From NCBI RefSeq assembly GCF_000024765.1, contig NC_013422.1, positions 2,127,501 to 2,191,500 on the forward strand: a stretch of DNA of 64,000 bases, written 5' to 3'. Origin of the DNA: Halothiobacillus neapolitanus c2 (lineage in GTDB: Bacteria > Pseudomonadota > Gammaproteobacteria > Halothiobacillales > Halothiobacillaceae). The notes under the pieces are model-generated. The model was not told where the DNA came from and searched no databases. It saw only the letters and a program-made list of their open reading frames with translations. This document shows, in pieces, positions 1 to 9,100 of the stretch. How positions within the stretch are numbered: position 1 is the stretch's first letter; each line of letters opens with the position of its first letter. The position numbers were made by a program, and so were the translations under genes.

Positions 1-2441
1 AGGGCGAACAGGGCCAGAGCAGAAACAAAATCGAGTGCATTGAATAATGGCAAATAACCGATCTGTGCTGGTTGGCCCCAGCCTGCACCCATAACAGGAT
101 CAGTCACCCACAGCCCGTGGACGATAAACATCCAACCCAGTAAGAACACACCCAATCCCGATGCGACCCATCCACGATAGTCAGCCGCATGGCCAAATCG
201 TTCAGCGAAGGGCCAGTGACGGGCGGAACCAACCCAACTCAGCAGCAACACCGGTATCAATCCCCAACTCATGGCCGTCCAAACGCCGGGCGTGTTCGGG
301 TGCATGATGCCCCTTGGCCCCAAATCGAACCAGCCGAAATACAGCGTAAACCCGAACAGTCCCCGGAAGATCGCATCCGCCAATTGGGGCGCCAACACAG
401 GCGCCAGCAGCCACAAGCCCAAACCATGCAAGCGCTCGGATGCGAAAACGGATTCGCTTCGACGCTCGCTCCAGTAGAGCCCGCCATAGAGTGTGGCGAA
501 CGCCAATAGCCATGCAAACCAGCCTCCTTCGTGGAACGGGCTCATATTCAACAGCAAAATCAAGCCGCCCAGCGCCCACATCCAGACGGTTTGCAGCGCG
601 AGCGTATAGCGCAGAATCGACCAGTCCTGCAGCCGCCCGCGCACCCATTGGACCAGCAGCATCGAAGCACTGGCGAACATCAGCCACAGCGTGAACGGCT
701 GAAGCCAGCTCGCCACATGTGCCAGATCGTAGAAACCGGTGCCGAACCACCAGGCCAATCCCCAAAGGGTCAACAGGGCTGGGACCGGCACCCAGTTTCG
801 CCAATCACGCAACAAATACGCGCTCGCCAACCCGGAAAGCGCAATCAAACCGCCACTCAGGAAATAGCCATCCAGCAAAGGCCAGTGTGTCGGGTCGAGC
901 GATGAAGGATCGTCGCCAAACGCCACGCCGGCACCGAGTTGCAGCAAAAGGCCAAACACAACCGGCCAAGTTTTCCCCTGCCGCAATCCGACCCAAAGCA
1001 TGGCCGCGCCTTCCAACGCCCAGGTGGTGCTGGTCCATTGCCCATCGAACGCGAACGGCACGGCCAAAGAAACAAAACCGAGGCCCAATAGCAGGAAAGC
1101 ATCGTTCAGAATCTTGAAATACTCACCGACAGCGCGCCGCAACCCCAGCCACAACACAAGATAGAGCGCGCCCAAGCCGAATGCGCTCCAGGCCAGACCG
1201 TATTCGAAATTTTGGACCAGAGCGGCTTGCAGCCCAAACCCGACCAGGGGCGGGCCGAACACGAGGGTGGATTGCACATAATCACGCTGACCGCCTGCCC
1301 GTTGCTGACGCGCAAACAATAGGGCTGTCGCCAGAAAGATCAGATAAAAACCGATGAGGAAAGGTTCGGTTGTCGAAAACAGCGCAGGCTTATAGTTCAA
1401 CCCACCCCAGATTGTGCCGATCACGAACGTAAACAAAAAGGCCAGCAGGTTGAGTTCACGCCACGCCTTGCGCCAGGCGACGAACACGATGCCGAAATCG
1501 AGCACAAGGTAATAACTGAACAGATCGACATGCCTTCCGCTGTCGCTACCCGCCAGAATCGGCGCAAGAAAACCGCCAATAATCCCCAGCACGGCAAGGC
1601 TCCGGGCATCCTGAACGACCGCCAGCACTGCGGCAGCGGCCACAACCAGAAGCATCAGCCCCATCGTTACGCCCGCCGGCAACAACCCGTACAGACGAAA
1701 TGCGGCGTATAACGTGAGATACGTCAGACCAATGCCCCCGCCCTGCAAAACAAGGGCATAACCGGTATGTCGCTCACGCAAATACCAGCCGATGCCGAGC
1801 AGCACCAACCCGCCGATACCCACAAGCGTCAAGCGGACGCTGATCGGGAACAGGGCCTGATCGGCGGCGTATTTCAGCAGGAAGGCCAAGCCGAAAAACA
1901 GCACGATCACCCCGATCTTGGCGACCACATTGCCCTCGGTGAGGAATCGGTACACGCTCGACCACAGGCGCGACAAGCCATCTGGCGCTCCGGTTTCGGC
2001 CGACGAGGGCGCGCCCCAGGCCGAGACCGATGCACCGTTTTCAGGGTCTTTTTCAGGCAACGAAGCGTTGGTTCGCGCGATCACAGGCGACTCGCCAACC
2101 GTCTTCAATGGCACGGATGAAGATTCCGGCAAAGGTTCGTGCGATGGCACAAGATCGGGTTTAGATTGGGGTGCGCACGACGCCACTTCGTCCACGGCGG
2201 GTTCGGGCGCGGCGGGCGGATTCGACGCTTCGGATGGCGACGCGCGCTGCGCCGGAGGTTGAGACAGATGACGCAATTCATCTCGCAACAATATCTGATC
2301 GGCGATCAAGGCCTGAACCTGCCGATTCAACCGACTGACCTGCGCTACGAGAAAGCCGGTCAGTGCGCCAAACGCCGCGCCCCAGATTCCCGCCATCGCC
2401 ATCCCGAAAATCAGCCCCACAAACGTGAGTGTAATCATCAT
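1..2441 (-). CDS. DUF2339 family multi-pass membrane protein (3' end cut by window edge)
   Basis: The frame is open from an ATG at 2441 to the left edge, so at least 813 residues are present and the C-terminus is missing. A second ATG follows directly at 2438. The start is backed by AAGGAG about 8 bases upstream. The protein opens with a hydrophobic segment and a short helical stretch (roughly residues 30-60). A Pro/Ala/Ser/Glu-rich linker follows to about residue 155. Then comes a very long run of transmembrane segments starting near the motif EGNVVAKIGV. This architecture is that of the DUF2339 family, whose biochemical role is unknown. It is transcribed away from sucC and appears monocistronic here. 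No function is proposed beyond an integral inner-membrane protein. Confidence 0.85.
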   Translation of the reverse strand, partial: MMITLTFVGLIFGMAMAGIWGAAFGALTGFLVAQVSRLNRQVQALIADQILLRDELRHLSQPPAQRASPSEASNPPAAPEPAVDEVASCAPQSKPDLVPSHEPLPESSSVPLKTVGESPVIARTNASLPEKDPENGASVSAWGAPSSAETGAPDGLSRLWSSVYRFLTEGNVVAKIGVIVLFFGLAFLLKYAADQALFPISVRLTLVGIGGLVLLGIGWYLRERHTGYALVLQGGGIGLTYLTLYAAFRLYGLLPAGVTMGLMLLVVAAAAVLAVVQDARSLAVLGIIGGFLAPILAGSDSGRHVDLFSYYLVLDFGIVFVAWRKAWRELNLLAFLFTFVIGTIWGGLNYKPALFSTTEPFLIGFYLIFLATALLFARQQRAGGQRDYVQSTLVFGPPLVGFGLQAALVQNFEYGLAWSAFGLGALYLVLWLGLRRAVGEYFKILNDAFLLLGLGFVSLAVPFAFDGQWTSTTWALEGAAMLWVGLRQGKTWPVVFGLLLQLGAGVAFGDDPSSLDPTHWPLLDGYFLSGGLIALSGLASAYLLRDWRNWVPVPALLTLWGLAWWFGTGFYDLAHVASWLQPFTLWLMFASASMLLVQWVRGRLQDWSILRYTLALQTVWMWALGGLILLLNMSPFHEGGWFAWLLAFATLYGGLYWSERRSESVFASERLHGLGLWLLAPVLAPQLADAIFRGLFGFTLYFGWFDLGPRGIMHPNTPGVWTAMSWGLIPVLLLSWVGSARHWPFAERFGHAADYRGWVASGLGVFLLGWMFIVHGLWVTDPVMGAGWGQPAQIGYLPLFNALDFVSALALFA

Positions 2442-2802
2442 GTGCTGTGCTCCTTGCTAAAACGGCCGCTTTTCTGTCGATTTCATCATCTCCAGAATCT
2501 ATTCTAAAACCGTCCACAGATGCGAAATCGATTCGCCGCCAGAATGCCTTTCTGTGGCAAGTGGCGCAACGCCATTCAATGAACCTTGTAATGAATGTCA
2601 TCTATTTGCTCTATCAAGCAGGAAAACCGCTCCTCGCGCAGGACATGCTGAAGGATATAAACGGGAACGCCATTGGCGGGATTGACCGCAAGCGGACACC
2701 TTGGCCACGCGCAACCAGTCGTAAATCAAAGCGAGTCCCTATACACAACGGTCACAGTGCGCCAAAATAACGGTTTAATTTCGCACGAACCATTGTGGTG
2801 CC
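2442..2802. other. Intergenic region between the DUF2339 gene and sucC
   Basis: This 361-base stretch separates two divergent genes and must hold both promoters. I could not pick a convincing -35/-10 pair for either. One 107-codon frame (2447-2770) crosses it, but it has no ribosome binding site and no recognisable protein features. I treat the region as non-coding. Confidence 0.5.
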
Positions 2803-4004
2803 ATGAACTTACACGAATATCAAGCCAAAGCCCTGTTGACCGGCTTCTCTGTACCGGTCGCGACGGGACTGGTTATCAACCATCCCGCACAGGCAGCCGA
2901 TGACCAACTCCCACCTAGCGACGATCAACGCTGGGTGCTCAAGGCTCAGATTCACAGCGGTGCCCGCGGCAAGGCAGGCGGCGTACTGATTGCCGATTCG
3001 CCCGATGACATTCGTGCCAAAGCGGCCGAGTTGCTAGGCAAAACCCTGGTCACGCACCAGACCGGGCCAACGGGTCTTCCCGTGCATCAACTGCTGATCG
3101 AGCCGGCGAGCGCCATCACGCAGGAACTGTATCTGGCCATGACGATCGACCGCCAACGCCAGCGTGTCGTGGTTATTGCTTCACAACATGGCGGCATGGA
3201 CATCGAACAGGTTTCCGCCGAACACCCCGATGCGATTTTCCGCCTGTACATCAACCCGACCGTGGGTTTGATGGGCTATCAGGCCCGTCGGCTCGGCTTC
3301 GCGCTTGGTTTGAGCGATACCGCATTGAAGCAGTTCCCCGCACTCTTGCGCGGCGTATACGATGCCTTCATCAAGAATGACGCCGATCTGATCGAGATCA
3401 ACCCGCTGGCCGTTACCGCCGACAACACCCTGTTGGCGGTCGATGCCAAAATTGCCATCGATGGCAATGCGGCGTATCGGCAAAAAGCTCTGTTCGCGAC
3501 GCGCGATGTCACTCAAGAGGATCCGACCGAAGTCGCCGCTCAGGCCAGTGGTCTGAACTACATTTCGCTCACCGGAGAAATTGCCTGCATGGTGAATGGC
3601 GCGGGTCTGGCGATGGCGACAATGGATTTGATCCAGTCGGCGGGCGGCAGTCCGGCCAATTTCCTCGATGTTGGCGGTGGCACGTCGACCGAAAAAGTCG
3701 CGGCCGCATTCAAGCTGATTCTGGCCAACCCGCGCGTCAAGGCGATTTTGGTCAACATTTTCGGCGGGATCGTGCGATGCGATCTCATTGCAAATGGCAT
3801 CATCGCGGCCGCGCATGAAGTCGGGCTGACCCTGCCGACCGTGGTTCGCCTGGAAGGCACGAACGCGGCCGAAGGCCGACGCCTGCTGGCTGAATCCGGC
3901 TTGAACCTGATTGCGGAAAATGATCTGGCCGCCGCCGCCGCAAGGGTGGTCGCCCTATCAAATACAGATTCGGCCAATAAAGATTCGGCCAACGGAGCGG
4001 ACGC

Positions 4005-4008
<4 letters not shown>
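2803..4008 (+). CDS. sucC: Succinyl-CoA synthetase (ADP-forming) subunit beta
   Basis: SucC pairs with SucD to interconvert succinyl-CoA, ADP and phosphate with succinate, CoA and ATP in the TCA cycle. The 401-residue product begins MNLHEYQAK, the usual start of the family. An ATP-grasp domain covers about residues 1-240, with the nucleotide loop GARGKAGG at 53-60 and the metal-binding stretch [11 protein letters not shown] ligase CoA domain follows, with [12 protein letters not shown] near residue 330. It is slightly longer than the E. coli enzyme (388) because of a short Ser/Asn/Asp-rich C-terminal tail. The stop codon overlaps the sucD start (ATGA), so the two are translationally coupled. 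No other TCA-cycle genes are adjacent. Confidence 0.97.
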
Positions 4009-4892
<884 letters not shown>

Positions 4893-4944
4893 GCCAAATC
4901 CCATGAGCCCCAATAAATGAAACAAAACAAATGAAACCCGTCAA

Positions 4945-6630
4945 ATGACCTCGGCAAATCCGACCGAAGCGGGCGCTGTCCGCATTGCATTGGCGCAAGT
5001 CAGCACACAGGTGGGCAATTGCATTGCCAATGCCGACCGGGTGATCGAAACCATTGCCCGCGCTCGGCAGGAACTTCAGGCTCGTGTGGTGGTGTTCCCT
5101 GAGTTGACGCTGACGGGGTATCCGCCCGAAGACTTGCTGCTGCGCCATGATTTCCTGGCGCAGTGCGATGCCCAGATTGAACGCATCGCGGCGGCGGCGC
5201 ACGATATGGCCGTCATCATCGGCGCACCCCGACGCATGAATGGCGATACCCATCAACCGGGCGATGCACCCGCCGCACTCGAAAACGCCGCCATCGTGAT
5301 TGATCGCGGGCAGATCGTCGCTCATTACGCCAAACGCGCCCTGCCCAACTACGGTGTTTTCGACGAAAAACGCTACTTTAAAAAGGGGCGAGAAGCCTGT
5401 GTGGTCGAAATCGATGGCGTGCCGCTCGGCATCACCATCTGCGAGGACATCTGGGAAAGCAGACCCGCCGAAGAAGCGGCAGCAGCAGGCGCCAAAGTTA
5501 TTCTGACTCTGAACGCATCCCCCTATCACCGACACAAAACCGACGAACGCGCGCGCGTCGTGAGCCAGCGGGTTCGGGAAACCGGTTGCCCGATCATTTA
5601 CGTGAACTTGGTCGGCGGGCAGGACGAACTCGTATTCGACGGCCGCTCGTTTGTGGCCGACCATTCGCAGATCGTCAGCAAGCTCCCGGCATTCAAGGAA
5701 AGCTTGGGCTGGGTGGATGTGTTTCCCGATGGTCGGATCACCGCGCATGGCGAGTCGCACCACTGGCCACATGGCGAAGAAGAAGTCTATAGCGCCCTTA
5801 CTGCGGGCATTCGCGACTACGTTCGTAAAAACGGCTTTCATGGCATTGTGCTTGGATTATCCGGCGGCATCGATTCGGCGCTGGTACTCACGCTGGCCGT
5901 CGACGCGCTCGGCGCCGAGAATGTTCTGGCCGTGCGCATGCCTTCGCGCTACACCTCGCCGATGAGCCTGACCGACGCAGCCGAGCAATGCGCCCATATG
6001 GGCGTCGCCATGGAAACGCTGTCGATCGAACCCGTATTCAACGAACTTAAATCCAGCCTGTCCCCGTTATTCGCCGGGCTCGCGGAGGATGCGACCGAAG
6101 AAAACCTCCAGGCCCGCACACGCGGCGTACTCCTGATGGCTCTTTCCAATAAATTTGGCCGTATGTTGCTGACTACCGGCAACAAATCGGAACTGGCCGT
6201 CGGTTATGCCACACTGTACGGCGACATGGCCGGTGGGTTTGCCCCCATCAAAGACGTGCCTAAAATGCTCGTCTACGCCCTCGCGCGCTGGCGCAATACC
6301 CACAAAACCGGCGAGCACCCCCCCATCCCCACGCGCGTGATTGAACGCGAGCCATCGGCAGAACTCCGCGCGGATCAACGCGATGCCGACTCCCTGCCGC
6401 CGTACGAACTACTCGACCGGATCATCACCGCGTTTGTCGAAGAAGATCAATCCATTGAGGATATGGTCGCCGCCGGACTGGATGAAGCGATCGTCCGAAG
6501 AATTACCCGCCTGATTCTGCTCAATGAGTACAAGCGCCGACAAGCACCGCCGGGCATACGCATCAGCCGCCGAGCGTTTGGACGCGACCGGCGCTATCCG
6601 ATCACATCGGGTTTCAATCCCGGCGCCTGA
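4945..6630 (+). CDS. nadE: Glutamine-dependent NAD+ synthase
   Basis: This enzyme amidates nicotinic acid adenine dinucleotide to NAD+ using ammonia released from glutamine, the last step of NAD synthesis. The 561-residue protein is a fusion. The N-terminal nitrilase/glutaminase domain carries the Glu-Lys-Cys triad: E53 in FPELTLTGYPPED, K130 in AKRALPNYGVFDE and C166 in ICEDIW. The C-terminal PP-loop ATPase has GLSGGIDSA near residue 300 and STTGNKSE-like downstream motifs. The length fits the shorter bacterial glutamine-dependent class rather than the 680-residue actinobacterial type. The start is the first usable ATG 52 bases after sucD; its ribosome binding site is weak. Confidence 0.95.
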   Translation: MTSANPTEAGAVRIALAQVSTQVGNCIANADRVIETIARARQELQARVVVFPELTLTGYPPEDLLLRHDFLAQCDAQIERIAAAAHDMAVIIGAPRRMNGDTHQPGDAPAALENAAIVIDRGQIVAHYAKRALPNYGVFDEKRYFKKGREACVVEIDGVPLGITICEDIWESRPAEEAAAAGAKVILTLNASPYHRHKTDERARVVSQRVRETGCPIIYVNLVGGQDELVFDGRSFVADHSQIVSKLPAFKESLGWVDVFPDGRITAHGESHHWPHGEEEVYSALTAGIRDYVRKNGFHGIVLGLSGGIDSALVLTLAVDALGAENVLAVRMPSRYTSPMSLTDAAEQCAHMGVAMETLSIEPVFNELKSSLSPLFAGLAEDATEENLQARTRGVLLMALSNKFGRMLLTTGNKSELAVGYATLYGDMAGGFAPIKDVPKMLVYALARWRNTHKTGEHPPIPTRVIEREPSAELRADQRDADSLPPYELLDRIITAFVEEDQSIEDMVAAGLDEAIVRRITRLILLNEYKRRQAPPGIRISRRAFGRDRRYPITSGFNPGA

Positions 6631-6685
6631 CCCTGCCCCATCAAATTCGCGACTCGCTTCAACCCCAGCTAAAGGAGATACGACC

Positions 6686-6871
6686 ATGCCCGTTGTCACC
6701 ATCAAACTTGCCGGTAATCTGACGCGCGAACAGAAAAAGCAGATTGCGGCAGAAGTTTCTGACACGCTGGAGCGCGTTGCGCAAAAACCCAAGCGCGCCA
6801 CGTATATCACATTCGAAGAATTACCCCGTGAAGATTGGGCCGTGGGCGGGCAGTTGCTGGACGAGAAATAG
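6686..6871 (+). CDS. 4-oxalocrotonate tautomerase-family small protein
   Basis: The 61-residue product begins MPVVTIKLAG, so removal of the initiator Met would expose the Pro-1 used as catalytic base throughout this superfamily. AAAGGAG lies about 8 bases upstream of the ATG at 6686, which fixes the start. The size matches single-domain 4-OT monomers, which usually assemble as hexamers. The substrate is unknown, and no aromatic-degradation genes are nearby. It lies between nadE and the two-component genes, 11 bases upstream of creB, so it may be co-transcribed with the regulators. Confidence 0.8.
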   Translation: MPVVTIKLAGNLTREQKKQIAAEVSDTLERVAQKPKRATYITFEELPREDWAVGGQLLDEK

Positions 6872-6882
6872 GCCAGCAGCCC

Positions 6883-7584
6883 ATGAGCGCCACCATCCTT
6901 CTGGTCGAGGATGATCGTCCCATTGCCGAGAATGTGATTCTCGCCTTGGCGCGGGAAAACATTGACTGCCAGCACGTCACACTTGTCGCGGATGGATTGG
7001 CTCGGTTGCGCTCCGGCGGTTTCGATCTGGCCATTCTCGACGTGGGACTACCTGACGGAAATGGATTCGATCTATGCCGGCTCGTGCGCGGTTTTTCCGA
7101 CATACCCATCATCTTTCTCACTGCCCGATCCGATGAAATAGATCGGGTCGTCGGCCTGGAAATCGGTGCGGACGACTATGTTCTGAAACCATTCAGCCCG
7201 CGCGAGCTGGCCGCCCGGGTCAAAACCATCCTGCGCCGCAGCCCGGCCTCGCTCGCCACAAGCTCTGCCTCGCCATCCCCATCTTCAATCCAAACCGCCT
7301 TCGTGGTCGATGAAGAACGTGCGGTCGTTCTGTTCAAATCACGGCCACTCGATCTCAGCCGAACCGAATACCTCATACTGAAAACCATGGCTGCACGCCC
7401 GGAACGCGTTTTCAGCCGAGCCGAGTTGATGGATGCGGCCGGACTTGCCGCCGCCAGCCTTGAGCGTTCGGTCGATACGCACATCAAGAGCCTGCGCGCC
7501 AAACTGACAGCATTGGCAACAGATTCTGATCCGATCCGCACTCATCGTGGACTTGGCTATAGCCTGGCCCGAGGCGATACGTGA
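6883..7584 (+). CDS. creB: OmpR-family response regulator, CreB-like
   Basis: The 233-residue protein has an N-terminal receiver domain and a C-terminal winged-helix DNA-binding domain. The phosphoacceptor is D53 in AILDVGLPDGNGFDLC. The conserved Thr is T80 (FLTARS), and the conserved Lys is K102 in ADDYVLKPFSPREL. The motifs DVGLPD, FLTARSDEIDRVVGLEIG and THRGLGYSL closely match E. coli CreB. A longer frame begins at 6835, but the start at 6883 (MSATILLVEDD) is the natural family start. Its stop overlaps the GTG of creC. It probably controls the adjacent VIT/exosortase genes; a CreB-tag-like site lies upstream of the VIT gene. The target assignment is inference. Confidence 0.9.
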   Translation: MSATILLVEDDRPIAENVILALARENIDCQHVTLVADGLARLRSGGFDLAILDVGLPDGNGFDLCRLVRGFSDIPIIFLTARSDEIDRVVGLEIGADDYVLKPFSPRELAARVKTILRRSPASLATSSASPSPSSIQTAFVVDEERAVVLFKSRPLDLSRTEYLILKTMAARPERVFSRAELMDAAGLAAASLERSVDTHIKSLRAKLTALATDSDPIRTHRGLGYSLARGDT

Positions 7585-9011
7585 ACTTCTTCGTTCGCTT
7601 TTTCGTCGGTTATGTTCTGGTCGCCGCCCTTGCCGTTCTGCTGGGGATGAAACTTTTTACCGATCAGCTCGTTCCGGGCGTGCGTCAATCAGTTGAAGAA
7701 ACGCTGTTGCAGACCGCTAATCTGTTGGCCGAATTCGCCTCTCAGGAAGCTTCTGAAAACAAAGGCATAACCGATATTGAAACACTCTTTCAGGGGTATC
7801 AGAAACGGCGCTTCCAGGCGCGCATCTACGGCGTACTCAAAACCACCCCCAACCTGCGCGTGTATGTCACCGATCAAAACGGCATCGTGGTTTTCGATAG
7901 CGAGAACCACGATGTCGGCAAGGATTATTCACGGTGGCTCGACGTCCGCCGCACGCTCGCCGGTGCGTACGGCGCACGAACTTCACCGGAAGAAGAAAAT
8001 GGTGTTGTCGGCAGCGTCATGTATGTGGCAGCCCCCATCATGAAGGACAACCGCATTGTGGGCGTGCTTTCTGTCGGCAAACCATCGCGCTCGTTCCAAA
8101 GTTTCATCGACTTGACACTGGAAAAAGCCTGGGAATCCGCGTTATGGCTCTTCGCGTTAGCGTTGTTGCTGGCACTGGCTTTTTCCTACTGGATGACTCG
8201 CGACCTGCGCCGTCTGGTGGACCATGCCAATGAAGTGGCTCAAGGCACGCGCGACCGCATTCCCATCGAAGGCCGCAGTGAATTGCGCCGCCTCGCACAA
8301 GCACTGGAGCACCTGCGCACCGAACTGGATGGGAAAGCCCACGTCGAAAAGGTATCGCAACTACTCGCACACGAACTGAAAAGCCCGATTGCTGCCATCC
8401 GAGGCGCTATTGAACTGCTGCCCGATGAAACAGACTCTGAACGTCGCATTCGCCTTGAAACCAATATCGCGACCGAAACCACGCGCTTGCAACGTATCGT
8501 CGATGGCGTACTCAATCTGGCCCGCGCCGAGAATCGGGGCCGGCTTGACGAGCGGCAAGACATCGCGTTCGACGATCTCGTTCAAGATGTCGTAAACGAG
8601 CGAGCAGACCGATTGGCGAACAAGTCATTACACGTAAAAACCACCCTCTCCCCGACCAAGGTTTCTGGGAGTCGGTTTCTGCTTCGACAAGCTGTCGGCA
8701 ACCTGCTTGATAATGCAATCGATTTCAGCCCAAGAAACGGGGTGCTTGAAATCAACGTTTCTCAAGAAGACGATCAGGTTCAACTCACTATCCGAGATCA
8801 TGGACCGGGCATTCCAGACTATGCCCAACCTCGGCTCTTCGAGCGGTTTTACTCAACCCCCCGCCCCGATAGCGGCGAGCGCAGCAGCGGTCTCGGCCTC
8901 AATCTCGTGCAGGAAGTCGCTCGCCTTCATGGCGGACACATCGAACTCCACAACCATCCACATGGCGGAGCCGAAGCCTGCCTGAACCTGCCCGTCGCAA
9001 AAAACACCTAA
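7581..9011 (+). CDS. creC: Sensor histidine kinase, CreC-like
   Basis: The 476-residue inner-membrane kinase starts at GTG, overlapping the creB stop by four bases (GTGA). Transmembrane segments at about residues 7-27 and 186-205 flank a periplasmic sensor domain. That domain contains YVTDQNGIVVFDSE and VMYVAAPIM, both close to E. coli CreC. A HAMP-like linker leads to the H box (H264 in LAHELKSPIAAIRGA). The N box is NLLDNAIDFSPRNG. The ATP-lid motifs are DHGPGIPDYA and SSGLGLNLVQEVARLHGG. The CreC stimulus is not established. The kinase very likely phosphorylates the upstream CreB-like regulator. Confidence 0.9.
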   Translation: MNFFVRFFVGYVLVAALAVLLGMKLFTDQLVPGVRQSVEETLLQTANLLAEFASQEASENKGITDIETLFQGYQKRRFQARIYGVLKTTPNLRVYVTDQNGIVVFDSENHDVGKDYSRWLDVRRTLAGAYGARTSPEEENGVVGSVMYVAAPIMKDNRIVGVLSVGKPSRSFQSFIDLTLEKAWESALWLFALALLLALAFSYWMTRDLRRLVDHANEVAQGTRDRIPIEGRSELRRLAQALEHLRTELDGKAHVEKVSQLLAHELKSPIAAIRGAIELLPDETDSERRIRLETNIATETTRLQRIVDGVLNLARAENRGRLDERQDIAFDDLVQDVVNERADRLANKSLHVKTTLSPTKVSGSRFLLRQAVGNLLDNAIDFSPRNGVLEINVSQEDDQVQLTIRDHGPGIPDYAQPRLFERFYSTPRPDSGERSSGLGLNLVQEVARLHGGHIELHNHPHGGAEACLNLPVAKNT

Positions 9012-9060
9012 TTCACACACAGTCCACACACAGGGCCGACAAACACCCCACACGTATTTT
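9012..9060 (+). promoter_or_regulatory. CreB-tag-like direct repeat and possible promoter upstream of the VIT gene
   Basis: Bases 9012-9027 read TTCAC, six bases, TCCAC. This differs by one base from the E. coli cre tag (TTCAC, six bases, TTCAC) bound by CreB. A -10-like TATTTT lies at 9055-9060, about 40 bases before the VIT gene start. No good -35 is visible, as expected for an activated promoter. CreB control is inferred from one site. Confidence 0.4.
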
Positions 9061-9100
9061 CTAAGCTGGCGTCTCCTTCAACCCACCAAGAGGTGACACC

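Noticed and set aside
2447-2770. 107-codon frame upstream of sucC
   Set aside because: It has no ribosome binding site and low-complexity composition, and it occupies the shared promoter region.
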